A DNA stretch of 9,979 nucleotides. It comes from an uncultured Rhodocyclaceae bacterium. Its GTDB lineage: Bacteria; Pseudomonadota; Gammaproteobacteria; Burkholderiales; Rhodocyclaceae. The notes beneath the pieces are model-generated. The model did not search any database. It saw only the letters and a list, made by a program, of their open reading frames with translations, and was not told the origin of the DNA. The stretch is taken from contig CALAGF010000190.1 of assembly GCA_937892345.1 (NCBI GenBank), positions 1 to 9,979 of the forward strand, read 5' to 3'. Made by a program: the position numbers and the translations under genes. Shown here piece after piece: positions 1-6,094 of this stretch (the stretch's first letter is position 1; each line of letters starts with the position of its first letter).

Positions 1-843
1 CATAGGCGAAGCTAAATTATTTTTATTAGCAATACTTGTACTCAACTTTAATAACCTATGTATAGAATCATTGAATTTTTGAATAAAAATAGGTTCTGCG
101 TTAAAACTTTTAACCACTTTAAGACCTGTAAGTGTTTCATCTAAAGTAGATATAAAAATACCTTGCTCTTGTTGAGCTCTAACAGATTTTGATTTTAAAC
201 TCTTACCAATTTTTGAAATAATAAATCCAGAAATAGGGATAAAAACAAACACAAAAAGAGTAAGTTTGATGCTAATAATCATCATAGAAATTAGCGAAAA
301 AAGTATAGTGAGAGGTTCTCTTACTATAAGCTCAAATATTTGAAAAAAAGAATTTTGTACCTCTCCTACATCACCGAGCATTTTTGTCATTACATCGCCT
401 TTTCTTTGGTCTGAGTAGTACGATACGGGAAGGTTAATTATTTTATTGTATAATTGTTTTCTCATATCTGTTAGTACTCCATTTCTCAATATTGTAGATT
501 GGTTTGAACCTAAATAATTAAAGAGATTTTTTAATAATGCTGTTATAATCACTATAGTTACTACAAAATACAAAGACGATTGTATGCCATGTACTTGAGC
601 AATAGAAGTTATTTTATAATTAAAATAATCTCCAAAATATGCACCTATTTTTGTAAATCCTTTGTAAATTGGCTTTTTATATACTTGATTTTCTTTACCA
701 AACAGAACTTGAAGTGTAGGTATTAATGTAACCATTAATAGCGTAGAAAAAAGAGCATAAAAAACATTGAATATCGTGTTTAATATTACATTTTTTTTAT
801 ACTTAGCTACATAGGGTAATATTTTCTTTAAATTTTGATCCAT
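1..843 (-). CDS. ABC exporter, N-terminal transmembrane half (partial, runs off left edge)
   Basis: The gene starts at the ATG at 841-843, and 281 codons are open to the window edge. It is an ATP-driven inner-membrane exporter of the MsbA/lipid or multidrug type. Hydrophobic segments are visible near residues 20-48, 91-111 and 172-210. The cytoplasmic-loop signature of ABC exporters is present: SYYSDQRKGDVMTKMLGD at about 141-158, then ETLTGLKVVKSFNAE at about 236-250, which matches the usual 'E.L.G...IK.F..E' pattern. The Walker A, signature and Walker B motifs would lie beyond the edge, so ATPase function is inferred from the family. The start is four bases after the stop of the mutase fragment, so the two look like one operon. 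GC is about 25-30%, far below the right-hand part of the window, and the protein resembles flavobacterial homologues. The substrate cannot be told. Confidence 0.85.
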   Translation of the reverse strand, partial: MDQNLKKILPYVAKYKKNVILNTIFNVFYALFSTLLMVTLIPTLQVLFGKENQVYKKPIYKGFTKIGAYFGDYFNYKITSIAQVHGIQSSLYFVVTIVIITALLKNLFNYLGSNQSTILRNGVLTDMRKQLYNKIINLPVSYYSDQRKGDVMTKMLGDVGEVQNSFFQIFELIVREPLTILFSLISMMIISIKLTLFVFVFIPISGFIISKIGKSLKSKSVRAQQEQGIFISTLDETLTGLKVVKSFNAEPIFIQKFNDSIHRLLKLSTSIANKNNLASPM

Positions 844-847
844 TCGA

Positions 848-1285
848 TTAATTTAATTTCATGTCAGAAATAATGCGCTGAATTTTAGTCGCTAATAATT
901 TTTCTGTTTGAGGTGCGTTTGTTACCTCATCTAAAGTAGTATTTACACTAAAATAAAACTTTATTTTAGGCTCTGTTCCGCTTGGTCTAGCACAAATTTT
1001 CGAACCATCTTCAGTATAATAAATCAACACGTCCGATTTTGGGACGCTCATCGTTTCTTCCTCGCCAGTCAACAAGTTTTTGGCAACGGATGATTTGTAA
1101 TCTTCCAGCATAATCACGCGTTGTCCACTGATTTCTTTTATTGGGTTTTCTCTCAAGGAAATCATCATTCGATTGATTTCTGCCAAACCGTCCATTCCTT
1201 TTTTGGTCAAGGAAATCAAATGTTCTTTGTAGAAACCGTGTTCCACAAACAATTGTTGTAATTCTTTGTAAATAGTGCTTCCGTT
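848..1285 (-). CDS. Phosphoglucomutase/phosphomannomutase, C-terminal fragment fused in frame to L20
   Basis: These are the last 145 residues of a frame that starts as ribosomal protein L20 at 1630; the whole open frame is 848-1630, 260 aa. The C-terminal phosphosugar-binding loop is clear as CARPSGTEPKIKFYFSV at about residues 213-229 of the frame. Family knowledge says this loop holds the phosphate of glucose-1-P/6-P or mannose-1-P/6-P during isomerisation. Further family-like stretches are FVEHGFYKEHLISLTKKG (about 128-145) and GQRVIMLEDYKSSVAKNL (about 169-186). The catalytic serine, metal-binding loop and sugar-binding domains are all absent. The sequence resembles flavobacterial phospho-sugar mutases and precedes an ABC exporter by four bases. 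The fragment is probably the genuine 3' end of a full-length gene, attached to L20 by a contig chimera. The exact left residue of the mutase part is uncertain by a few codons. Confidence 0.8.
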   Translation of the reverse strand, partial: NGSTIYKELQQLFVEHGFYKEHLISLTKKGMDGLAEINRMMISLRENPIKEISGQRVIMLEDYKSSVAKNLLTGEEETMSVPKSDVLIYYTEDGSKICARPSGTEPKIKFYFSVNTTLDEVTNAPQTEKLLATKIQRIISDMKLN

Positions 1286-1300
1286 GGCTTTGGCTTGAGC
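1275..1300. other. Chimeric junction between betaproteobacterial rplT and flavobacterial mutase gene
   Basis: L20-like sequence ends at about residue 115 of the frame (…AAQAKA) and mutase-like sequence begins at NGSTIYKEL. GC content falls from roughly 55-60% to the right to about 40% just left of this point and under 30% further left. L20 is normally about 118-119 residues, so only its last few residues are replaced. The expected downstream genes of this operon in betaproteobacteria (pheS, pheT, ihfA) are missing. Both families may share an 'AKA'-like word here, which would give the short identity a misassembly or template switch needs; that is inference. An abrupt change of organism is the best explanation. 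Confidence 0.85.
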
Positions 1301-1630
1301 TGCCAGAGCGGCAAATGCCGGCTGGTCAAAAACAGCCAAATCAGCCAGAACCTTGCGGTCAACTTCAATGTTGGCCTTCTTCAGACCGTTCATGAAGGTG
1401 CTGTACTTCATACCCAGCTCACGCGCTGCAGCATTGATACGGGCGATCCACAGGGAGCGGAACTGACGCTTCCGTTGACGACGGTCACGATACTGGTACT
1501 GACCAGCCTTCATCACCGCCTGCTTGGCAATACGGTACACATTCTTGCGACGACCGCGATAACCCTTGGCCAGGGCCAGAACCTTTTTGTGACGGGCGCG
1601 AGCCGTTACACCACGTTTAACTCGGGACAT
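1286..1630 (-). CDS. rplT: 50S ribosomal protein L20 (3' end replaced)
   Basis: L20 binds 23S rRNA early in large-subunit assembly and, in well-studied bacteria, represses its own operon. About 115 residues are recognisable, starting MSRVKRGVTARARHKKVL. They include the very basic N-terminal extension and the conserved RQRKRQFRSLWIARINAA (about 51-68), followed by GMKYSTFMNGLKKA (about 73-86). A GGAG ribosome binding site at 1638-1641 lies seven bases before the ATG at 1628-1630. The gene follows rpmI by 11 bases, the classic L35-L20 pair. The open frame does not stop after the normal C-terminus but continues to 848 as phosphoglucomutase sequence, giving an apparent 260-aa protein. I regard the fusion as artefactual and the L20 part as the essentially complete real gene lacking its last few codons and stop. 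Confidence 0.93.
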
Positions 1631-1641
1631 GTTCTATCTCC

Positions 1642-1839
1642 TTACGCGTAGGGCATCATGGCGCGGACAGAAGCTGCGTCGCGCTCGTTAACAGCAGTAG
1701 CACCGCGCAGGTGACGCTTAACCTTGGTGGTCTTCTTGGTCAAAATATGACGTTTGAAGGCTTGGCCACGCTTGATGGAACCACCAGCGCGGACCGAAAA
1801 GCGCTTTTTGGCGCTGCTCTTGGTCTTCATTTTGGGCAT
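1642..1839 (-). CDS. rpmI: 50S ribosomal protein L35
   Basis: A 65-residue, highly basic protein starting MPKMKTKSSAKKRFSV, the diagnostic L35 N-terminus, with KRGQAFKRHILTKK in the middle and LRGATAVNERDAASV near the end. It is a structural component of the large ribosomal subunit. The ATG at 1837-1839 is chosen over an in-frame start at 1860 because a GGAG (1847-1850) sits seven bases upstream and because known L35 proteins begin MPKMKT. It lies between infC and rplT, as in most bacteria. The stop abuts the ribosome binding site of rplT, so the two genes are probably translated together. Confidence 0.96.
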   Translation of the reverse strand: MPKMKTKSSAKKRFSVRAGGSIKRGQAFKRHILTKKTTKVKRHLRGATAVNERDAASVRAMMPYA

Positions 1840-1931
1840 TTTTATGCTCCTTAATGACATGCTGTCAGGTGGTTCCCGGCGGGAACGCTTCGATTACCCG
1901 AAAGCACTAATAACTACAACTACCGAACTGC
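1840..1931 (-). promoter_or_regulatory. infC-rpmI intergenic leader with two possible hairpins
   Basis: This 92-base spacer is the longest in the operon. It holds a clean inverted repeat, GTTCCC (1872-1877) / GGGAAC (1881-1886), with a three-base loop. Just upstream in the transcript is an imperfect one, GCTTTCG…CGAAGC (about 1887-1906). Neither is followed by a T run in the transcribed direction, so they are not ordinary terminators. In E. coli, L20 represses rpmI-rplT by binding RNA structure in this same spacer. A similar role here is inference from position only; I could not match the known L20-binding fold. Confidence 0.35.
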
Positions 1932-2453
1932 TTACTTCTTCTTGCCAGGCGCAATGATCATGATCATCTGACGCCCTTCCATCTTTGGCATTTGCTCGAC
2001 CTGCCCGATGGCATCGACATCCGCCTTGATCCGTTCCAATTGACGCATCCCGAATTCCTGATGCGCCATTTCGCGGCCCCGGAAGCGCAGGGTCACTTTG
2101 ACCTTGTCGCCCTCTTCCAGGAAACGCGTCATATTTCTGAGCTTGATCTGGTAATCGTTTTCGTCAGTACCCGGGCGCAGCTTTATTTCCTTGACCTGCA
2201 CCTGCTTCTGCTTCAACTTGGCTTCGTGGGCACGCTTTTGTTCCTGGTACTTGAACTTGCCGTAATCCATGATGCGGCAGACTGGCGGCTTGGCTGTCGG
2301 CGCGATCTCAACCAGATCAGCGCCGGCCTCTTCAGCCATATGCAAGGCCTCGCGAATACTCACTATGCCAAGCTGTTCACCTTCTGCACCCTGGAGACGA
2401 ATCTCCGGAACCGTGATTTCATCGTTTAAACGATGCGCCTTGTTCTGAGCGAT
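1932..2453 (-). CDS. infC: Translation initiation factor IF-3, AUC start codon
   Basis: IF-3 binds the 30S subunit, keeps it apart from 50S, and checks the start codon and initiator tRNA. The N-domain reads AHRLNDEITVPEIRL, then GEQLGIVSIREALHMAEEAG, ending in the linker signature PPVCRIMDYGKFKYQEQKR. The C-domain includes VKEIKLRPGTDENDYQIK and FLEEGDKVKVTLRFRGREMAH, and the protein ends APGKKK. An internal GTG at 2361-2363 would cut off the conserved N-terminus. Extending upstream keeps family sequence back to IAQNKAHRLN, where no ATG, GTG or TTG exists before an in-frame TGA at 2472-2474. The ATC at 2451-2453 has a GGGGG (2461-2465) seven bases before it and gives 173 aa, a normal length. 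E. coli infC uses the rare AUU start so that IF-3 limits its own synthesis; AUC here would fit the same logic. The gene lies 25 bases after thrS. Confidence 0.93.
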   Translation of the reverse strand: MAQNKAHRLNDEITVPEIRLQGAEGEQLGIVSIREALHMAEEAGADLVEIAPTAKPPVCRIMDYGKFKYQEQKRAHEAKLKQKQVQVKEIKLRPGTDENDYQIKLRNMTRFLEEGDKVKVTLRFRGREMAHQEFGMRQLERIKADVDAIGQVEQMPKMEGRQMIMIIAPGKKK

Positions 2454-2478
2454 GGTAAAACCCCCGAAATATCAATAA

Positions 2479-4395
2479 TTAAGCCGTGCCACTACGCGCT
2501 GCGACTTCCCCTTGAAGTCGCCCGATCAGTGCCTCGACAGACATCTGTCCGAGATCCTGACCACCGCGTGTTCGCACGGCTACCAGTCCGTCCGCCTTTT
2601 CCTTATCGCCTACAACTAGCTGATAAGGCAGCCGGTTCAAGCTATGTGCGCGGATTTTATAGGTAATTTTCTCGTTACGCAAATCCGCTTCAGCCCGGAA
2701 GCCTGCCTGGTGAAGCTTTTGCGCCACTTCAGCTGCGTAATCCGCCTGCTTTTCCGAGATATTGAGCACAACCGCCTGCACAGGTGACAGCCACAATGGC
2801 AACGCACCGGCAAAATTTTCGATCAGAATACCGATGAAACGTTCAAGCGAACCCAGAATGGCACGATGCAGCATGACCGGCACCTTGCGCTCATCATTAC
2901 CCGCCACATACTCTGCACCAAGACGACCCGGCATCGAGAAATCAACCTGCATGGTGCCGCACTGCCAGGACCTGCCAATCGCGTCCTTGATATGGAATTC
3001 GATCTTCGGACCATAGAAGGCGCCCTCACCCGGCAATTCGGTCCATTCCAGACCAGAAGCACGCAGGCCTGAACGCAAGGCATCTTCCGCCCTGTCCCAA
3101 ACCTCATCGGAGCCGACACGGCTGTCCGGACGCAATGCCAACTTGACCGCCACATCGTTGAAACCGAAATCTGCGTAGACCTTTTTGACTAGCGCATTAA
3201 ATACCGTGACTTCAGCCTCAATCTGATCTTCGGTACAGAAAATATGCCCATCGTCCTGCACAAAGCCGCGCACCCGCATCAACCCGTGCAAGGCGCCGGT
3301 CGGCTCGTTGCGGTGGCACGAACCAAATTCGCCATAACGCAGCGGCAACTCGCGATAGGAGCGCAGATCGGAATTAAAGACCTGAACATGCCCCGGACAG
3401 TTCATCGGCTTGACCGCGTAATCGCGATTTTCCGACGAAGTCGTAAACATATTGTCCTTGTAGTGCTCCCAGTGCCCCGACTTCTCCCATAACGACTTAT
3501 CGAGAATCTGGGGGCAACGGACTTCCTGATAGCCGTTATTGCGATACACGGCACGCATGTATTGCTCAATTTCCTGCCAAACAGCCCAACCCTTGGGGTG
3601 CCAAAAAACCAGTCCCGGCGCTTCATCCTGCATATGGAACAGATCGTACTGCTTGCCAAGCCTGCGGTGGTCGCGCTTTTCAGCCTCCTCAAGCATGTGC
3701 AGATAGGCGTCAAGGTCTTCCTTCTTGGCCCAGGCAGTTCCATAAATACGCTGCAGCTGCTCGTTACGATGGTCGCCGCGCCAATAGGCACCAGCTACCT
3801 TCATAAGCTTGAATACCTTGAGCTTGGCCGTTGTCGGGACGTGGGGGCCACGGCACAAGTCGATGAAATCTCCTTCACGATACAGGGACACCTGCTGATC
3901 AGCAGGGATCGCTGCGATCAATTCGGCCTTGTACTTCTCGCCCTGACCCAGGAAAAAATTGACCGCATCGTCACGTGACCAGACTTCCCGCGTAACCGGA
4001 ATATCTTTTTTCGCGAGTTCCGCCATGCGTTTTTCGATGGCTACAAGGTCGTCCGGAGTAAATGGGCGCTTGTAGGCAAAGTCGTAATAAAAGCCGTTTT
4101 CGATGACCGGCCCAATTGTAACCTGCGCCTCCGGGAACAACTCCTTGACCGCGTAGGCGAGCAAATGGGCCGTCGAGTGGCGAATAAGTTCAAGGCCATC
4201 TGCATCCTTGTCGGTCACAATCGCCAAGTCGACATTTTCCTCTATCCGAAAGGAGGTATCGACCAAAACGCCATTCACCTTCCCGGCCAGCGCGGCGCGG
4301 GCGAGGCCGGCGCCAATGCTGGCAGCCACTTCGGCAATGGTGACAGGCTGCTCAAAAGAGCGGATGGAACCATCAGGCAGTTTGATATCGGGCAT
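2479..4395 (-). CDS. thrS: Threonyl-tRNA synthetase
   Basis: Cytoplasmic class II enzyme that charges tRNA-Thr with threonine using ATP and clears mischarged Ser-tRNA-Thr. It has 638 aa against 642 in E. coli. A TGS domain spans about 1-62. The editing domain follows, with HSTAH (H73, H77) and the CRGPH motif (C181, H185). The catalytic core contains motif 2 at about 359-377 (SCHRNEPTGALHGLMRVRG). The zinc ligands that hold threonine are visible as C333 (MNCPGH), H384 (DDGHIF) and H510 (MLHRAI). The anticodon-binding domain begins near 535. All key residues are present, so it should be active. The ATG at 4393-4395 gives the standard start MPDIKLPDGS; its ribosome binding site is weak. It heads the thrS-infC-rpmI-rplT cluster. 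A strong hairpin terminator ends about 29 bases upstream, so its own promoter is not obvious. Confidence 0.97.
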   Translation of the reverse strand: MPDIKLPDGSIRSFEQPVTIAEVAASIGAGLARAALAGKVNGVLVDTSFRIEENVDLAIVTDKDADGLELIRHSTAHLLAYAVKELFPEAQVTIGPVIENGFYYDFAYKRPFTPDDLVAIEKRMAELAKKDIPVTREVWSRDDAVNFFLGQGEKYKAELIAAIPADQQVSLYREGDFIDLCRGPHVPTTAKLKVFKLMKVAGAYWRGDHRNEQLQRIYGTAWAKKEDLDAYLHMLEEAEKRDHRRLGKQYDLFHMQDEAPGLVFWHPKGWAVWQEIEQYMRAVYRNNGYQEVRCPQILDKSLWEKSGHWEHYKDNMFTTSSENRDYAVKPMNCPGHVQVFNSDLRSYRELPLRYGEFGSCHRNEPTGALHGLMRVRGFVQDDGHIFCTEDQIEAEVTVFNALVKKVYADFGFNDVAVKLALRPDSRVGSDEVWDRAEDALRSGLRASGLEWTELPGEGAFYGPKIEFHIKDAIGRSWQCGTMQVDFSMPGRLGAEYVAGNDERKVPVMLHRAILGSLERFIGILIENFAGALPLWLSPVQAVVLNISEKQADYAAEVAQKLHQAGFRAEADLRNEKITYKIRAHSLNRLPYQLVVGDKEKADGLVAVRTRGGQDLGQMSVEALIGRLQGEVAARSGTA

Positions 4396-4424
4396 GGCGG
4401 ATTCTCGGGAGAAATCAGGGCAAA

Positions 4425-4454
4425 AAAAAAGTGCGGTGTGAGCCGCACTTTTTT
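4425..4454 (-). terminator. Rho-independent terminator after tRNA-Val, just upstream of thrS
   Basis: A 6-bp GC-rich stem, GTGCGG (4431-4436) and CCGCAC (4443-4448), encloses a six-base loop. It is extended by A6 (4425-4430) pairing with T6 (4449-4454). Read on the minus strand, a run of nine Ts (4422-4430) follows the stem, the hallmark of an intrinsic terminator. It ends the tRNA transcript but also lies about 29 bases before the thrS start. It could therefore act as an attenuator if thrS is transcribed from upstream. The near-symmetry means it could also work on the plus strand. Confidence 0.85.
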
Positions 4455-4537
4455 GTCGAACGAAAGCTGACTCAGTCTAGAGCTTCTGAACTGCGATGCA
4501 AGTTCGGAAATAGAACAAATCAACTCCGTCAGGTATT

Positions 4538-4614
4538 TGGTAGGCGGTATTGGAATCGAACCAACGACCTCCACGATGTCAACGTGGCGCTCTAACCAAC
4601 TGAGCTAACCGCCT
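4538..4614 (-). tRNA. tRNA-Val (anticodon GAC)
   Basis: On the minus strand the 77-base gene begins AGGCGGT, which pairs with ACCGCCT at the 3' end, followed by discriminator A and an encoded CCA (4538-4540). The D-arm region reads TAGCTCAGTTGGTTAGAGC. The anticodon stem CCACG/CGTGG closes the loop TTGACAT, putting GAC at positions 34-36, which reads valine codons GUC and GUU. The T-arm has GGTTCGAATCC. The overall sequence closely follows E. coli tRNA-Val(GAC). A consensus promoter lies 12 bases upstream and a hairpin terminator lies downstream, so it can be a single-gene transcription unit. Confidence 0.97.
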
Positions 4615-4626
4615 GAAGAAGCGCGC

Positions 4627-4654
4627 ATTATAGACGCATTCCAGACCCTGTCAA
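4627..4654 (-). promoter_or_regulatory. Sigma-70 promoter of tRNA-Val
   Basis: On the minus strand there is a perfect -35 TTGACA (4649-4654) and a perfect -10 TATAAT (4627-4632), separated by 16 bases. The bases after the -10 are GCGCGC (4621-4626), a GC-rich discriminator of the kind seen at stable-RNA promoters under stringent (ppGpp) control. Transcription should begin only a few bases before the mature tRNA 5' end at 4614. Confidence 0.88.
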
Positions 4655-4712
4655 GCTTTTCGTCTGAAATTTTTTATACGGTACTATTCGCTCTGACTTT
4701 TGGAGATTGGAA

Positions 4713-4898
4713 ATGAATACCGGTTGGCTCATTTTCGGCCTATGCGCACTGACACTGATCGGCGCCACCCTGCCCTTGTTGCATGAACGGCGAATGTCCA
4801 GAAAACACGATGCCGATAAACTGGCGACAACAAATAAATCAAAGGCACACCATGGAATCCCGTCTGACCGATCTGGAAATCAAGATCAGCTTCACTGA
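4713..4898 (+). CDS. Small single-span membrane protein, unknown function, overlapping slyX
   Basis: A 61-residue open frame starting MNTGWLIFGLCALTLIG. Residues about 5-23 form one hydrophobic segment, followed at once by the basic HERRMSRKHDADK. This suggests an inner-membrane helix with a polar cytoplasmic tail of about 35 residues. The ATG at 4713 is supported by a GGAG (4702-4705) seven bases upstream, the best ribosome binding site in this stretch. The frame reads into slyX in a different phase, overlapping it by 47 bases (4852-4898). No known family is recognised. The N-terminal half looks like genuine coding sequence; the polar tail lying partly over slyX is less certain. It is the first gene of a plus-strand group diverging from tRNA-Val, and only weak -10-like sequences (such as TATACG at 4675-4680) are seen upstream. 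Confidence 0.55.
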   Translation: MNTGWLIFGLCALTLIGATLPLLHERRMSRKHDADKLATTNKSKAHHGIPSDRSGNQDQLH

Positions 4899-5052
4899 AG
4901 ACCAGATCGATGCGCTGAACCGCACCGTATTTCGTCAACAACAACAGATCGAGTCCCTGATCAATGAAGTACGCAGCCTGCGCGACCAACTCACCAACGC
5001 CCAGCCTGGCGAAATACGTAGCCTGCAGGACGAAATCCCGCCGCATTACTAA
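4852..5052 (+). CDS. slyX: SlyX family protein
   Basis: A 66-residue, almost wholly helical protein: MESRLTDLEIKISFTEDQID, then a Gln-rich coiled coil (VFRQQQQIESLINEV) with Leu/Ile heptads. It ends in IPPHY, the PPHY tail that marks SlyX. The biochemical role of SlyX is not established; it is a small coiled-coil cytoplasmic protein found in many proteobacteria. The ATG at 4852 gives the usual SlyX start and length (E. coli has 72 aa). An in-frame start at 4783 would add 23 residues unlike the family. A modest AAAGG at 4841-4845 precedes it. The upstream membrane ORF overlaps its first 47 bases, and the DHH gene begins two bases after its stop, so the three are probably co-transcribed. Confidence 0.88.
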   Translation: MESRLTDLEIKISFTEDQIDALNRTVFRQQQQIESLINEVRSLRDQLTNAQPGEIRSLQDEIPPHY

Positions 5053-5054
5053 CG

Positions 5055-6056
5055 ATGCGCACCCTTGTTTACTACCACGCAGATTGTCTTGACGGCTTCG
5101 GTGCTGCCTTTGCTGCCTGGCTTGCACTCGGCGATACGGCGACTTTCCGTGCAATGCAGCATGGCGACCGCTGGACCCACGATGAAGTACGAAATACAAC
5201 GGTCTACATCCTGGATTACTCATTTTCCCGCACGGCCCTGATGCAAATGGCTGAGTTGGCGGCATCCGTCACCCTGCTCGACCACCACGTTTCGGCGATG
5301 GCGCAGTTCATCCCCGACGCACACCATGCTTCGCGTTGCTACGAACACCACGACACCGCGAACAAACTGCATCTACTGTTCGACATGGACAAATCCGGCG
5401 TGCGCTTGAGCTGGGAGCACTTTCACGGCGATCAAGCCATGCCCCTGCCGCTGCAACATATTAAAGACCAGGACTTGTGGCGCTTTGCGCTGCCTGGCAC
5501 GCGCGCATTTTGTCGTCAGCTGCGCTTGGCAGCTTTCGACTTTTCCGCCTGGCAACACGCATTCATGGCCATGCACAGCGCGGAAACCGAGGTCTATCGC
5601 CAAGCCCTGCAGCGCGGGGAAGCCATTGAAGATTTTGTCATGCAGGAAGTCAGGCAACTGGCTTCGAGCCGGCTGGTCTGCCCGGCACAACTGCGTGGCG
5701 AACCGGCAGATGCCTTGCAGGCACTTCGCCATGGACAACCCACCCTGGGCAAGGAAACACAGGTCTGGCATGCAATACCCGGCCTGGCGATCAACGCCAA
5801 CGCCCTGTTCGCATCTGAACTGGGCCATCTGCTTGCGCAGCGTTCTGGCACCTTCGGCCTGATCTGGCAGTTGGCCGCCGACGGTGAAATCAAGGCGTCC
5901 CTACGCTCGGAGGGCACGGTCGATGTTGCCGCAATCGCGACACGTTATGGCGGTGGCGGACACCGGAAAGCTGCCGGCTTCCGTCTCGATCGCGCAAGTT
6001 TTTTCGACGAAGTTCTCGGCGGTGCCACGCCACCATCCGCTACCGCACCGTTATAA
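5055..6056 (+). CDS. DHH-family phosphoesterase (DHH + DHHA1)
   Basis: A 333-residue metal-dependent phosphoesterase. Acidic and His motifs of the DHH domain appear in order: H8-A-D10-C-L-D13-G, then ILDYS with D54, then the name-giving D76-H77-H78 in TLLDHHVSAM. Next comes HH at 98-99 and the DMDKSG…W segment (110-120), followed by IKDQDLW (136-142). The DHHA1 domain ends with the substrate-binding glycine loop GGGGHRKAAGF (299-309). Relatives act on phosphodiester bonds of short oligonucleotides, single-stranded DNA, cyclic dinucleotides or pyrophosphate; the substrate cannot be fixed from sequence. All expected metal ligands seem present, so it should be active in the cytoplasm. It starts two bases after slyX without a clear ribosome binding site, which points to translational coupling. 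Calling it RecJ would be wrong, because it lacks the longer RecJ core and OB fold. Confidence 0.85.
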   Translation: MRTLVYYHADCLDGFGAAFAAWLALGDTATFRAMQHGDRWTHDEVRNTTVYILDYSFSRTALMQMAELAASVTLLDHHVSAMAQFIPDAHHASRCYEHHDTANKLHLLFDMDKSGVRLSWEHFHGDQAMPLPLQHIKDQDLWRFALPGTRAFCRQLRLAAFDFSAWQHAFMAMHSAETEVYRQALQRGEAIEDFVMQEVRQLASSRLVCPAQLRGEPADALQALRHGQPTLGKETQVWHAIPGLAINANALFASELGHLLAQRSGTFGLIWQLAADGEIKASLRSEGTVDVAAIATRYGGGGHRKAAGFRLDRASFFDEVLGGATPPSATAPL

Positions 6057-6057
6057 T
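6052..6057 (+). promoter_or_regulatory. Possible -10 box ahead of the acyl carrier protein gene
   Basis: A perfect TATAAT overlaps the stop codon of the DHH gene and would place a start site about 30 bases before the carrier protein ATG. No good -35 hexamer is visible at 16-18 bases, so this may be chance. It is the only promoter-like sequence between the two genes. Confidence 0.3.
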
Positions 6058-6094
6058 CCCGCCCTCAAGTACTTCGGCATAAGCGACAGCAATC

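Noticed and set aside
1992..2429. Plus-strand 145-aa open frame over infC
   Set aside because: Antisense shadow of a clearly identified gene; no ribosome binding site or family match.
4275..4574. Minus-strand 99-aa frame spanning the thrS start, the terminator and part of the tRNA
   Set aside because: It crosses the terminator and the tRNA gene and is in a different frame from thrS, so it is not a plausible gene.
4783..4851. Longer slyX start adding 23 residues
   Set aside because: The added residues are unlike SlyX, while the ATG at 4852 gives the family-typical start and length.
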